NCBI GenBank assembly: GCA_002474325.1
Contig: DKNL01000037.1
Location: forward strand, 1 to 11,784
Length of the DNA stretch: 11,784 nt
Direction of reading: 5' to 3'
Source of the DNA: Opitutales bacterium UBA7389
GTDB lineage: Bacteria; Verrucomicrobiota; Verrucomicrobiia; Opitutales; Opitutaceae
Positions within the stretch are counted from its first letter, which is position 1; each line of letters begins with the position of its first letter. This document shows positions 1 through 6,914 of this stretch, piece by piece. The position numbers and the translations under genes are program-made. The notes under the pieces were generated by a model. It was not told the DNA's origin. It worked only from the letters and a program-made list of their open reading frames with translations, and did no database searches.

Positions 1-1
1 C

Positions 2-94
2 ACTAGCACCCACGCACTTATCAAGGCCGGCCTCGAAGAAGGCCAGGAAGTTTGGACCCGTAAAAACAAGAAAGATACGGAGGAAGGGCAATGA
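2..94 (+). CDS. mrpG: MrpG/MnhG-like antiporter subunit, C-terminal end only
   Basis: Only the last 30 codons are present; the gene enters from the left edge in frame 2 and stops at the TGA at 92-94. The visible tail (TSTHALIKAGLEEGQEVWTR, then a Lys/Glu-rich end) resembles the cytoplasmic end of MrpG/MnhG, where a 'P-T-x-x-H-A-(I/L)-x-x-A-A' stretch follows the third membrane segment. MrpG is a small membrane subunit of the Mrp cation:proton antiporter. The stop overlaps the start of the next gene (ATGA, 91-94), so translation is probably coupled. The family call rests on a short segment plus strong operon context: MrpG normally precedes the MbhD/MrpB genes in this type of cluster. mrpE and mrpF would be expected just outside the window. 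Confidence 0.7.
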   Translation, partial: TSTHALIKAGLEEGQEVWTRKNKKDTEEGQ

Positions 95-336
95 TCTGGC
101 AATTCGATCTAATCATACTGGTCTTCCTGGTTATCACCGCGATCATTTCGCTACAGGTCAAAGATCTGCTAGCGGCCTCCATGATCTTCGGCGTCTACAG
201 CTTTCTCATGTGCTTGCTGTGGGCTGGTATGGCGGCGGTCGACGTGGCTTTCACTGAAGCCGCGGTTGGAGCGGGCGTCAGTTCCGTGTTTCTCATCGCC
301 ACTGTTCTTAGGACATCCAGGAGGTCATCAGATTGA
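91..336 (+). CDS. MbhD-like (DUF4040) Mrp antiporter subunit
   Basis: An 81-residue, almost wholly hydrophobic protein with about three membrane helices. Residues 50-63 read VDVAFTEAAVGAGV, the hallmark of the MbhD/DUF4040 family. That family corresponds to a NuoJ-like piece found in the C-terminal part of canonical MrpA and as a separate subunit in membrane-bound hydrogenases. It should help form the ion path in the membrane arm. A good ribosome binding site (GGAGG, 79-83) lies 7 bases before the ATG, supporting this start. It overlaps the upstream mrpG stop by four bases (ATGA) and its own TGA overlaps the TTG start of the next gene. Length matches the family. The family assignment is firm; the exact subunit role is known only from homologues. 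Confidence 0.85.
   Translation: MIWQFDLIILVFLVITAIISLQVKDLLAASMIFGVYSFLMCLLWAGMAAVDVAFTEAAVGAGVSSVFLIATVLRTSRRSSD
319..324 (+). promoter_or_regulatory. Shine-Dalgarno sequence deciding a TTG start
   Basis: A perfect AGGAGG lies 8 bases upstream of the TTG at 333-335. No ATG is available nearby in that frame. The TTG overlaps the TGA stop of the preceding gene (334-336). This supports TTG as the true initiation codon and suggests reinitiation or translational coupling. Confidence 0.8.
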
Positions 337-1085
337 AATCGCTCGCTCTCATCTCCGTCGTCATCACTGGATGGCTTCTGCTGTCCGCCGTTGGGGACTT
401 TCCTGACTGGGGAGACCCGAACTCTCCGGCTAACAGCTACCGACTGTCGCAGCACTTCGTTACTGAGACTTTCCACGAGACTGCTGTACCCAACATGGTC
501 ACCGCCGTCTTGGCTGACTATCGAGGCTACGATACGATGTTCGAAACAGTCGTCATTTTTACGGCCGGAATCGCTATTATCTCAATCCTGCGACGATTCA
601 CGAGCGACGGCGCGGATGCGGGCACCGAGAAAGTTTACGAGAAGCGTCCAGACCTGATCGTCGACACGACCTGCCGATTGATGATTCCCATCATTCAACT
701 CTTCGCATTGTACGTAATAGCCCACGGTCACCATAGTCCGGGAGGCGGCTTCCAAGGAGGCGTAATTTTTGGAGCCAGCTTCATTCTGATTGCCCTGTCA
801 CGGGATCTGCAAGCGGCTCATAAATGGGTGCCTGAGCAGCGGGTTCTAAATCTGGCAGGCATCGGCATTCTTATTTACGCAGGCTTCGGGCTCGCATCGA
901 TGTTTTTAGGACAAAATTTTCTCGATTACGCCATTCTACACAAAATCATGCCCGCCTCACCGATTGAAGCACGATACCACAGTATGTTGGGTGTCGAAAT
1001 CGGCGTGGCTTTCACCGTCACTGCTATTATGTATTCGATCTATTCGAACCTGGCCTCAAAGGGCACGATGAAGGAGGGCTTATAG
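333..1085 (+). CDS. mrpB: MbhE-MrpB (MnhB) fusion subunit of Mrp-type antiporter
   Basis: A 250-residue membrane protein made of two family units. Residues 1-88 resemble MbhE: an N-terminal helix, a periplasmic stretch, then NMVTAVLADYRGYDTMFET (54-72), the conserved 'VTAVLxDxRGxDT..E' signature that also closes canonical MrpA. Residues about 105-245 are MrpB/MnhB, with the diagnostic HGHHSPGGGFQGG (131-143) and an acidic residue in a late helix (E222, VEIGV). MrpB is an integral subunit of the multi-subunit Na+(K+)/H+ antiporter. Joining MbhE to MrpB in one chain is known in clusters of this type. Translation starts at TTG, supported by AGGAGG. The gene ends 4 bases before mrpC. Membership is clear; transported ion is not readable from sequence. 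Confidence 0.9.
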   Translation: MKSLALISVVITGWLLLSAVGDFPDWGDPNSPANSYRLSQHFVTETFHETAVPNMVTAVLADYRGYDTMFETVVIFTAGIAIISILRRFTSDGADAGTEKVYEKRPDLIVDTTCRLMIPIIQLFALYVIAHGHHSPGGGFQGGVIFGASFILIALSRDLQAAHKWVPEQRVLNLAGIGILIYAGFGLASMFLGQNFLDYAILHKIMPASPIEARYHSMLGVEIGVAFTVTAIMYSIYSNLASKGTMKEGL

Positions 1086-1089
1086 AGTT

Positions 1090-1590
1090 ATGGAATTCTT
1101 CGAAGCCATATCCGCTAAGTTCAACTACTGGATCTATGTCATCATTATGATGATAGGTCTCTACGCCATGATCGCTAAGACCAACATGGTTAAGAAGCTA
1201 ATTGGCATGTCCGTATTCCAAACGGCAATCATCCTTTTCTACGTATCCATTGGCGTTAAGGACGGAGCGACTATTCCTATCTTGTACCACGACCAGGTTC
1301 ATGCTGGCCACCATCACGACGACCACGCTCACAACGGAGAGCATTATGACACACCCCATGGCACTGATCATGAGGCCGACGAATACGGATACCCGAGCCG
1401 CCACGCTCCGGACGTAGTTATTGATGGAGACGACTTCGCCAATCCATTGGTACACGTTCTAATGCTGACAGCGATTGTTGTCGGCGTCTCCACTCTCGGT
1501 GTTGGACTAGCGATCACTCAAAAGTTGCACAGGGAGTTCGGGACCATCGAAGAGAACGAAATCCACGACATGATTAAGTCCGGCAAATGA
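1090..1590 (+). CDS. mrpC: MrpC/NuoK-like antiporter subunit with His-rich loop
   Basis: MrpC/MnhC is homologous to NuoK of complex I and forms part of the proton/cation path in the membrane arm. This copy is 166 residues, against about 110-120 for usual MrpC. Helix 1 (about 14-29), helix 2 (about 37-56, after KKLIGMSVFQTA) and helix 3 (about 119-143, NPLVHVLMLTAIVVGVS) are all recognisable. The extra length is an insertion between helices 2 and 3, residues 66-110, holding 11 histidines (67, 71, 74-76, 79, 81, 85, 90, 94, 105) and many acidic residues; the membrane layout puts it outside the core fold. AAGGAGG (1071-1077) lies 12 bases before the ATG. The TGA overlaps the next ATG (ATGA, 1587-1590). 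Confidence 0.92.
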   Translation: MEFFEAISAKFNYWIYVIIMMIGLYAMIAKTNMVKKLIGMSVFQTAIILFYVSIGVKDGATIPILYHDQVHAGHHHDDHAHNGEHYDTPHGTDHEADEYGYPSRHAPDVVIDGDDFANPLVHVLMLTAIVVGVSTLGVGLAITQKLHREFGTIEENEIHDMIKSGK

Positions 1591-3110
1591 TCGAACAGGC
1601 ACCCGCACTCATTCTCCTCTTTCCGTTTTTCGCGTCCATCATCGTGGCCCTCGCGGGTATCCGCATCCAGGGTGTCTGCTTCCCTATCACGGTGATTAGC
1701 ATGGCGGCCTCGGTTTTATCCGGCATCGCCATTCTCGGGCAGGTCGTCAATAATGGGGCAATCAGGTATCGTCTCGGCGGCTGGGAGCCGCCAATGGGCA
1801 TCGAATTCCGGATCGACGCCCTTGGAGCACTCGTAGCTTTAGCGGTATCCGTCGTAGGACTACTTACAGCGATCTATTCCAAACGCCAAGTCCCCGCGGA
1901 AACCCCAGACAAGATTTCCCAATACTACACGCTCTACCTCCTGCTCATGACAGGATTGATTGGCATGGTGATCACCGGTGATGCGTTCAACCTTTTCGTA
2001 CTAATCGAAGTATCCGCCCTCACCAGCTACGCTCTCATTGCCATGGGTCCTCGCAGAGCTACTCTGGCCGCTTACAAGTATGTGATTATGGGGACGATCG
2101 GGGCGTCTTTCTACTTACTCGGAGTCGGGTATTTGTATATCAAAACGGGATCGTTGAACATGTTCGACATCCACGAACAGCTCATCGCTCGCGGGATATT
2201 CGATGCGACCGCCGTACTAGTAGCCTTCATCCTGATTACCGTGGGCGTTTGGATCAAAATGGCCTTCTTTCCACTACATGCCTGGCTGCCCAACTCTTAC
2301 GCCTACGCTCCCACAACTAGCAGCGCAGTGCTGGGACCCCTGGTGACCAAGGTTATGATCTACGTCATGATCCGCCTGACTTTCACGGTATTCGGAGCTG
2401 ATTACACCTTTGGACGACTAGATTGGAGCGACATAGTAGTTTGGATGTCCGTGGCAGCCATTCTTGTGGGTTCAATATCGGCCTTGGCCCAGACAGATCT
2501 GCGGAAGATGCTTGCCTATCTTATTATTGCGGAGGTCGGTTATATGGTCGGCGGCATGTGGCTTGCCAACGATATGGGACTAATTGGATCGATTTACCAC
2601 ATAATCGCCGACGCCTTTATGACGCTGTGCGTCTTCCTCTTCGCCGGAATCATTTTCACCCAAACCGGGAAGCGAGACCTCAATGCCTTGGACGGCCTCT
2701 TCACTAAAATGCCACTTACCATGGTCGGCTTTTTGGTCGGTGCGTTTTCGCTTATCGGCATTCCACCCACAGCAGGCTTTTTTAGCAAATGGTACTTGAT
2801 CCAGGGAGGGGTGGCCTCCGGACACTGGGAATACGTGATCGCATTGCTGATTTCCTCCCTAATCAACGCTGTACTTTTCTTCCGAATCATCGAAATCGCC
2901 TACTTCGGAATCAAACCGGCAGAAGGACACGGTGGTCATCATCACGAAGAATTAAGTAAGGAAAGTCCGACTAAAGCGTCCTTTTCGATGCTCCTACCTT
3001 TGCTGGTAACAGCAGCCATGCTAATCGGTCTAGGCCTCTACAACCGGGACATCGTAGCCATCATTTCCGATTTCGTTTCCCAATTCAACTTTGGAGTCAT
3101 CAGCCGCTAG
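1587..3110 (+). CDS. mrpD: MrpD/NuoM-like antiporter subunit (first of three)
   Basis: A 507-residue membrane protein of the proton-conducting NuoL/M/N-MrpA/D family, with about 14 helices. Visible ion-path residues are the TM5 glutamate E141 (NLFVLIEV), TM7 lysine K224 followed by FFPLHAWLP, TM8 lysine K255 (LVTKVMIY) and TM12 lysine K401 (GFFSKW). In TM10 the usual H-x3-H-x3-K pattern of the family is changed: H338 is kept, but the second His is D342 and the Lys is T346 (HIIADAFMT). Near the C-terminus a cytoplasmic or peripheral loop has a small histidine cluster (H448, H451-453). It overlaps mrpC by four bases and shows no strong ribosome binding site, so coupling to mrpC translation is likely. 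It is expected to act within the Mrp-type complex together with the two other antiporter subunits. Confidence 0.93.
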   Translation: MIEQAPALILLFPFFASIIVALAGIRIQGVCFPITVISMAASVLSGIAILGQVVNNGAIRYRLGGWEPPMGIEFRIDALGALVALAVSVVGLLTAIYSKRQVPAETPDKISQYYTLYLLLMTGLIGMVITGDAFNLFVLIEVSALTSYALIAMGPRRATLAAYKYVIMGTIGASFYLLGVGYLYIKTGSLNMFDIHEQLIARGIFDATAVLVAFILITVGVWIKMAFFPLHAWLPNSYAYAPTTSSAVLGPLVTKVMIYVMIRLTFTVFGADYTFGRLDWSDIVVWMSVAAILVGSISALAQTDLRKMLAYLIIAEVGYMVGGMWLANDMGLIGSIYHIIADAFMTLCVFLFAGIIFTQTGKRDLNALDGLFTKMPLTMVGFLVGAFSLIGIPPTAGFFSKWYLIQGGVASGHWEYVIALLISSLINAVLFFRIIEIAYFGIKPAEGHGGHHHEELSKESPTKASFSMLLPLLVTAAMLIGLGLYNRDIVAIISDFVSQFNFGVISR

Positions 3111-3111
3111 C

Positions 3112-4599
3112 ATGTCTTCCTCTATCACCAGCTTCACTCCCGTTCTGGCCGCACTCGTTTCCCTAGTGGCAGTGCTCCCTATCGCGTTGCTTGGCCGCAA
3201 GCCTAACCTGAGAGAGGGCGCGACTTTTCTCGCCGGCATCATCAAGTTCGGCCTCGTGCTTTCAATGCTGCCAACCATCTTGGCAGGCTCGACAATCGAA
3301 TATACGCTCTGGCGAATCCTTCCTAATATAGAAATCGCCTTCCGAGTCGACGGACTGGGAATGCTTTTCGGGATCGTCGCCTCCTCCTTGTGGATCGTCA
3401 CGTCGTTGTACTCAATTGGATACATGCGAGGATTAAAGGAGCATTCGCAAACGCGCTTCTATTCGTTCTTCGCGGTTTCTCTCTCTGCCACCATCGGAGT
3501 AGCCTTTGCCGCGAACTTATTTACGCTATATCTTTTCTACGAAATGCTATCCTTAGCAACCTATCCACTGGTTACTCACCATCAGGACAAGGAAGCTCGA
3601 ACGGGAGGGAGAACCTATCTGACCTACCTGCTCTCGACGTCGATCGGATTCGTTTTGCCAGCCTTGATCTTCGTCTACGTTAAAACGGGCAGCAGTCTGG
3701 AATTCGCCAGCGATGGCTTTCTCAGCGGCTATATTGGACCCAGCGAAGGCCTGATTCTGGTGCTGCTTTTCACCTTCGGATTCGCGAAGGCGGGCCTCAT
3801 GCCATTTCACTCTTGGCTGCCAGGAGCCATGGTAGCCCCAACTCCTGTGAGCGCATTGCTGCACGCCGTAGCGGTCGTCAAAGTAGGAGTTTTTTGCATA
3901 TTGCGCGTCTACAGTGGAGTATTCGGGATCGAATTCCTCAAAGAGCTGGATGTAGCGAGTATCCTCACCTGGATCGCCGCTATCACTATCGTCACCTCTT
4001 CATTGATCGCCCTCACTCAAGACAATCTGAAACGGCGATTGGCGTTTTCCACAATTGGACAGCTATCCTACATTATTCTCGGAATGGCGCTGCTAGCCCC
4101 ACAGGGAGCTACGGGCAGCATGATGCATATAGCTATGCACGCATTCGGGAAAATCACTCTCTTCTTTTGCGCGGGAGCGATTTTCGAAGCCACCGGCAAG
4201 AAATACATCAGCCAGATGGTGGGTATCGGCAAGCGCATGCCCATCACGATGGCGGCCTTTTTCATAGGCTCGCTGAGCGTGGTCGGAATCCCGCTTGCCG
4301 GCGGATTCTGGAGCAAGTTTTCCTTGCTGCAAGGGACAGCCGAGGAAGGCCACTACTGGATGCTGGTTACCTTGTTAATCAGCTCCCTTCTCAATGCCGC
4401 CTACTTTTTCCCAATCGTCTTCAAGGCCTTTTTCTGCAAACCCGGCGAATCACAATACGAAGACAAGGTGGAAGAGGCTCATCCCGCAGCCGTTATCGCC
4501 CTATCCGTTACCGCGATCGCAACTGTAGTGTTCTTCTTCATACCCGAACCCTTCTATTCGCTCGCTGAATCCGCAGCAGCCCAATTTTTCGCATTCTAA
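3112..4599 (+). CDS. MrpD/NuoM-like antiporter subunit (second of three)
   Basis: A 495-residue membrane protein of the NuoL/M/N-MrpD family, with the complete set of family residues. These are TM5 E144 (LYLFYEML), TM7 K226 before GLMPFHSWLP, TM8 K257 (VVKVGVF), the TM10 pattern H339-x3-H343-x3-K347 (HIAMHAFGK), and TM12 K402 (GFWSKF). It is therefore the most conventional of the three antiporter subunits here. The reading frame is open from a TTG at 3091, but that codon has no ribosome binding site. The ATG at 3112 is preceded by GGAG (3093-3096, 15 bases away) and follows the previous stop by one base, so I chose it. The start is uncertain by seven codons. Partners are the flanking Mrp subunits. 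Confidence 0.9.
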   Translation: MSSSITSFTPVLAALVSLVAVLPIALLGRKPNLREGATFLAGIIKFGLVLSMLPTILAGSTIEYTLWRILPNIEIAFRVDGLGMLFGIVASSLWIVTSLYSIGYMRGLKEHSQTRFYSFFAVSLSATIGVAFAANLFTLYLFYEMLSLATYPLVTHHQDKEARTGGRTYLTYLLSTSIGFVLPALIFVYVKTGSSLEFASDGFLSGYIGPSEGLILVLLFTFGFAKAGLMPFHSWLPGAMVAPTPVSALLHAVAVVKVGVFCILRVYSGVFGIEFLKELDVASILTWIAAITIVTSSLIALTQDNLKRRLAFSTIGQLSYIILGMALLAPQGATGSMMHIAMHAFGKITLFFCAGAIFEATGKKYISQMVGIGKRMPITMAAFFIGSLSVVGIPLAGGFWSKFSLLQGTAEEGHYWMLVTLLISSLLNAAYFFPIVFKAFFCKPGESQYEDKVEEAHPAAVIALSVTAIATVVFFFIPEPFYSLAESAAAQFFAF

Positions 4600-4610
4600 T
4601 CATACGCCCC

Positions 4611-4772
4611 ATGCAACAAGAGGAACACGAGGAAATAAAGGTACTGTCACATGAAGCGTGGCCTGGATTCAAAAAGGGATTCCTGATCACCTTCGCCCTT
4701 CTGTCGATTTACCTAATCGTCATCATCCTTTCCGCCCCCGACGGCGGGTCGCCAGGCCTGCATCACCATTAA
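4611..4772 (+). CDS. Small single-pass membrane protein in the Mrp operon
   Basis: A 53-residue reading frame between the second and third antiporter genes. It has an acidic N-terminus (MQQEEHEEIKVLSHEAWPGF), one membrane helix at about 23-41 (rich in Leu, Ile and Val) and a short tail ending in HHH. A Pro/Gly/Lys segment (WPGFKKGF) just before the helix sets up an N-inside topology by the positive-inside rule. It starts 11 bases after the previous stop and ends 19 bases before the next gene, filling the space with no alternative frame. No Shine-Dalgarno sequence is evident. I do not assign a family from sequence alone; the location suggests an accessory subunit or assembly factor of the antiporter complex. 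That it is a real gene is inferred from packing and its well-formed helix. Confidence 0.72.
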   Translation: MQQEEHEEIKVLSHEAWPGFKKGFLITFALLSIYLIVIILSAPDGGSPGLHHH

Positions 4773-4791
4773 TACCGAGCTAGCAAATGAC

Positions 4792-5046
4792 ATGAGTGAT
4801 TCATCTCATAGACCCAAATCCGCCAGACGAATCGTCGCCGCGCTATTTATAACGTGCGGAATCGGCGTTCTACTCGACTTCCTTTTCCTATCGGAATCTT
4901 TCGACAAGCACGCCCTCTTCGAATGGGAGAACTGGCCTGGCTTCTATGCCGTTTATGGCTTCGTCGCCTGCGTGCTGCTCGTATTGGTTTCCAAGTACGT
5001 GCTGCGTCCACTGGTTATGAGAGACGAGGACTACTATGATGAGTAA
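4792..5046 (+). CDS. Small two-helix membrane protein in the Mrp operon
   Basis: An 84-residue protein with a basic N-terminus (MSDSSHRPKSARR), a first helix at about 14-32, a linker containing FEWENWPGFYAVYGF, a second helix at about 51-68 and an acidic tail (RDEDYYDE). Small proteins with a 'W-P-G-F-Y-A-x-Y-G' linker and an acidic 'DEDYYD' tail are, as I recall, found next to mrpD-like genes in other bacteria, but the family has no function I can name. The stop overlaps the third antiporter gene by 11 bases, a strong sign of co-translation. An accessory structural subunit of the antiporter is the likeliest role (inference). The first ATG of the frame was taken; no clear ribosome binding site helps decide. 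Confidence 0.82.
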   Translation: MSDSSHRPKSARRIVAALFITCGIGVLLDFLFLSESFDKHALFEWENWPGFYAVYGFVACVLLVLVSKYVLRPLVMRDEDYYDE

Positions 5047-6817
5047 TCCACTGCCCCCGCAATTTATTATCCTCCTCGGAGGCCTGCTAATTCCATTCCT
5101 GAAAGGCAAGGCTAGGCTAGTATACATGCTGGCTCTACCGGCATTCGCCTTTTTCAACTACTTGAGTTTGGAAGAAGGCATCTACTGGACTTCGTCGTTT
5201 ATGAATTTCGAGCTCGTCTTCGGGCGAGTCGACAAAATCAGCCTCATCTTTATCAATGTATTCATCATCGTCACGGCCATCGCTGTAATCTACAATAGCC
5301 ATGTAAAGGAGCGATTGGAGCATTTCTCGGGCTTCCTATACGCAGGCAGCGCCATGGGAGTCATTTTGGCCGGCGATCTCATCACCTTCTTCGTTTTCTG
5401 GGAATTACTCACGGTCGGAGCAGCTTTCCTGATCCTCGTGCGAAAGTCGGCAACCTCAATGGGGGCGGCCCTCCGCTATTTGCTAGTTCATGTGTTGGGA
5501 GGGCTCATTCTACTAGCCGGCATCATACTTCATATAAACGAAACTGGTTCCGCGGCTTTTACGGCAATCGGCCTCGATAGCGTAGCTAGTTACTTGATAT
5601 TCTTCGGATTCGGCGTGAATTGCGCCTGGCCGATCTTGCATTCCTGGTTGAGCGACAGTTATCCGGAATCCACCGTCGGCGGGATCGTGTTCATGGCCAC
5701 CTTCACTACCAAAGCGGCCATCTACGCCTTGATGCGCGGATTCCCAGGCGAGCCCTCCTTGATCTGGATCGGGGTAGGCATGGCGACATTCCCGATCTTC
5801 TACGCGGTAATAGAAAATGATTTGCGCCGCGTCCTCGCCTACAGCCTAATCAATCAGGTTGGATTCATGGTAGTGGGAATCGGAATTGGAACCGGTCTAT
5901 CCATGAACGGGTCCGCGGCCCACGTATATAGCGATATACTCTTCAAAGGTCTGCTCTTCATGTCAGTCGGCGCGGTAATGCACCAAACGGGTGGCAAGGC
6001 CAAAGCTACTGAACTTGGTGGTCTGTTCCGATGTATGCCATTTACGGGCGTATGTTGCATCATAGGAGCTGCATCCATCTCAGCTTTCCCCCTGTTCAGC
6101 GGCTTTGTCAGCAAATCGATCATCATGACGGCCGCCGCCGAAGGGCATCATGCCATCGTCTGGCTAGCTCTGCTTTTCGCATCGGCTGGCGTTTTCCACC
6201 ACGCGGGAATCAAGATCCCGTTCTTCGTGTTCTTCTCTCACGACTCGGGCATCCGCGTTAAGGAAGCACCAATGAACATGCGTATCGCTATGGGCATTAC
6301 GGCTGTCGCCTGTATCGCTATTGGCATATTTCCCAATCAGACGATCTATCCGCTGCTTCCGTTCGACGCTCCAGCGTACCATCCCTATACCTTCGCCCAC
6401 ATAATGGCCCAAAGCCTCCTCCTCCTGTTCTCGGCTCTAGCATTCACGTTGCTGTTAACAGGTGGCATTTATCCGGCTGAAATTCGTTCCGTGAATATCG
6501 ACTCGGATTGGTTTTACCGAAAAGGAGGCAAATGGGCCTATATCTTGTTCGATCGGACCTTGAACTCATTGAACGCCGTGGCTCATAAATTACTCATTGC
6601 CGGAACGGTATCAAAGCTTTGCCAAATAGCCAAAGAAGGGCCCGCCTATATCCTGACCGCCCTGCTGACCCCCATATGGGAATTGTCGGGAACACCTCCA
6701 GATCAACGAGAGAAATTACGCGAGAATCTCAACGAAAACATCCAAAATGGCGTCTTCCCGATCGGTATCACTGCTTGCTTGTCTGTAGTGCTCTTGGGGA
6801 TACTTTTCTTTTTCTAG
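5036..6817 (+). CDS. NuoL/MrpA-like antiporter subunit (third of three)
   Basis: A 593-residue membrane protein of the NuoL/M/N-MrpD family, often annotated 'Na+/H+ antiporter subunit D'. It has the TM5 glutamate E123 (FFVFWELL), TM8 lysine K226 (FTTKAAIY) and TM12 lysine K360 (GFVSKS). TM10 keeps H296 and K304 but has D300 in place of the second His (HVYSDILFK). The TM7 lysine is replaced by N195 (GVNCAWPILHSWL); related proteins of this subgroup, as I recall them, also lack that Lys. Residues about 481-593 form an extension beyond the core: a charged, amphipathic stretch and a last helix (573-593), reminiscent of NuoL's lateral helix. It overlaps the preceding gene by 11 bases. GAGGA (5026-5030) could serve the ATG at 5036 or the one at 5039. 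Last gene of the operon. Confidence 0.9.
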   Translation: MMSNPLPPQFIILLGGLLIPFLKGKARLVYMLALPAFAFFNYLSLEEGIYWTSSFMNFELVFGRVDKISLIFINVFIIVTAIAVIYNSHVKERLEHFSGFLYAGSAMGVILAGDLITFFVFWELLTVGAAFLILVRKSATSMGAALRYLLVHVLGGLILLAGIILHINETGSAAFTAIGLDSVASYLIFFGFGVNCAWPILHSWLSDSYPESTVGGIVFMATFTTKAAIYALMRGFPGEPSLIWIGVGMATFPIFYAVIENDLRRVLAYSLINQVGFMVVGIGIGTGLSMNGSAAHVYSDILFKGLLFMSVGAVMHQTGGKAKATELGGLFRCMPFTGVCCIIGAASISAFPLFSGFVSKSIIMTAAAEGHHAIVWLALLFASAGVFHHAGIKIPFFVFFSHDSGIRVKEAPMNMRIAMGITAVACIAIGIFPNQTIYPLLPFDAPAYHPYTFAHIMAQSLLLLFSALAFTLLLTGGIYPAEIRSVNIDSDWFYRKGGKWAYILFDRTLNSLNAVAHKLLIAGTVSKLCQIAKEGPAYILTALLTPIWELSGTPPDQREKLRENLNENIQNGVFPIGITACLSVVLLGILFFF

Positions 6818-6914
6818 GGGAAGCCCCAAGGCTGGCAGTCGGTCTACATCTAAAATGGCGCTTGCCCTTCTACAGGGCTTCATACTACTTATAGGTCTTG
6901 AAGGACCTATTTCC
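6818..6914. terminator. Convergent intergenic spacer with candidate terminator hairpins
   Basis: This 97-base gap lies between the ends of the antiporter operon (+) and fdhA (-). It contains a perfect 7-bp inverted repeat, ATAGGTC at 6891-6897 and GACCTAT at 6904-6910 with a 6-base loop. It ends 4 bases from the fdhA stop and, on the + strand, is followed by TTCCC. A weaker 5-bp hairpin is at 6864-6878 (GCCCT/AGGGC), and GGGG/CCCC at 6817-6827 overlaps the + strand stop codon. None has a long T-run, so Rho-independent activity is plausible rather than shown. A shared, bidirectional role is the simplest reading. Confidence 0.4.

Noticed and set aside
3813..4568. A long overlapping + strand frame (251 codons) inside the second antiporter gene
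   Set aside because: It is in another frame of a strongly conserved membrane protein. Its translation is rich in Arg, His and Ser with no domain, as expected of a shadow frame.
1587..6817. A DabA/DabB-type inorganic carbon uptake system (DabB is a NuoL-like protein)
   Set aside because: No DabA-like partner is present in the window, and the flanking MbhD, MbhE-MrpB and MrpC genes fit an Mrp-type module.
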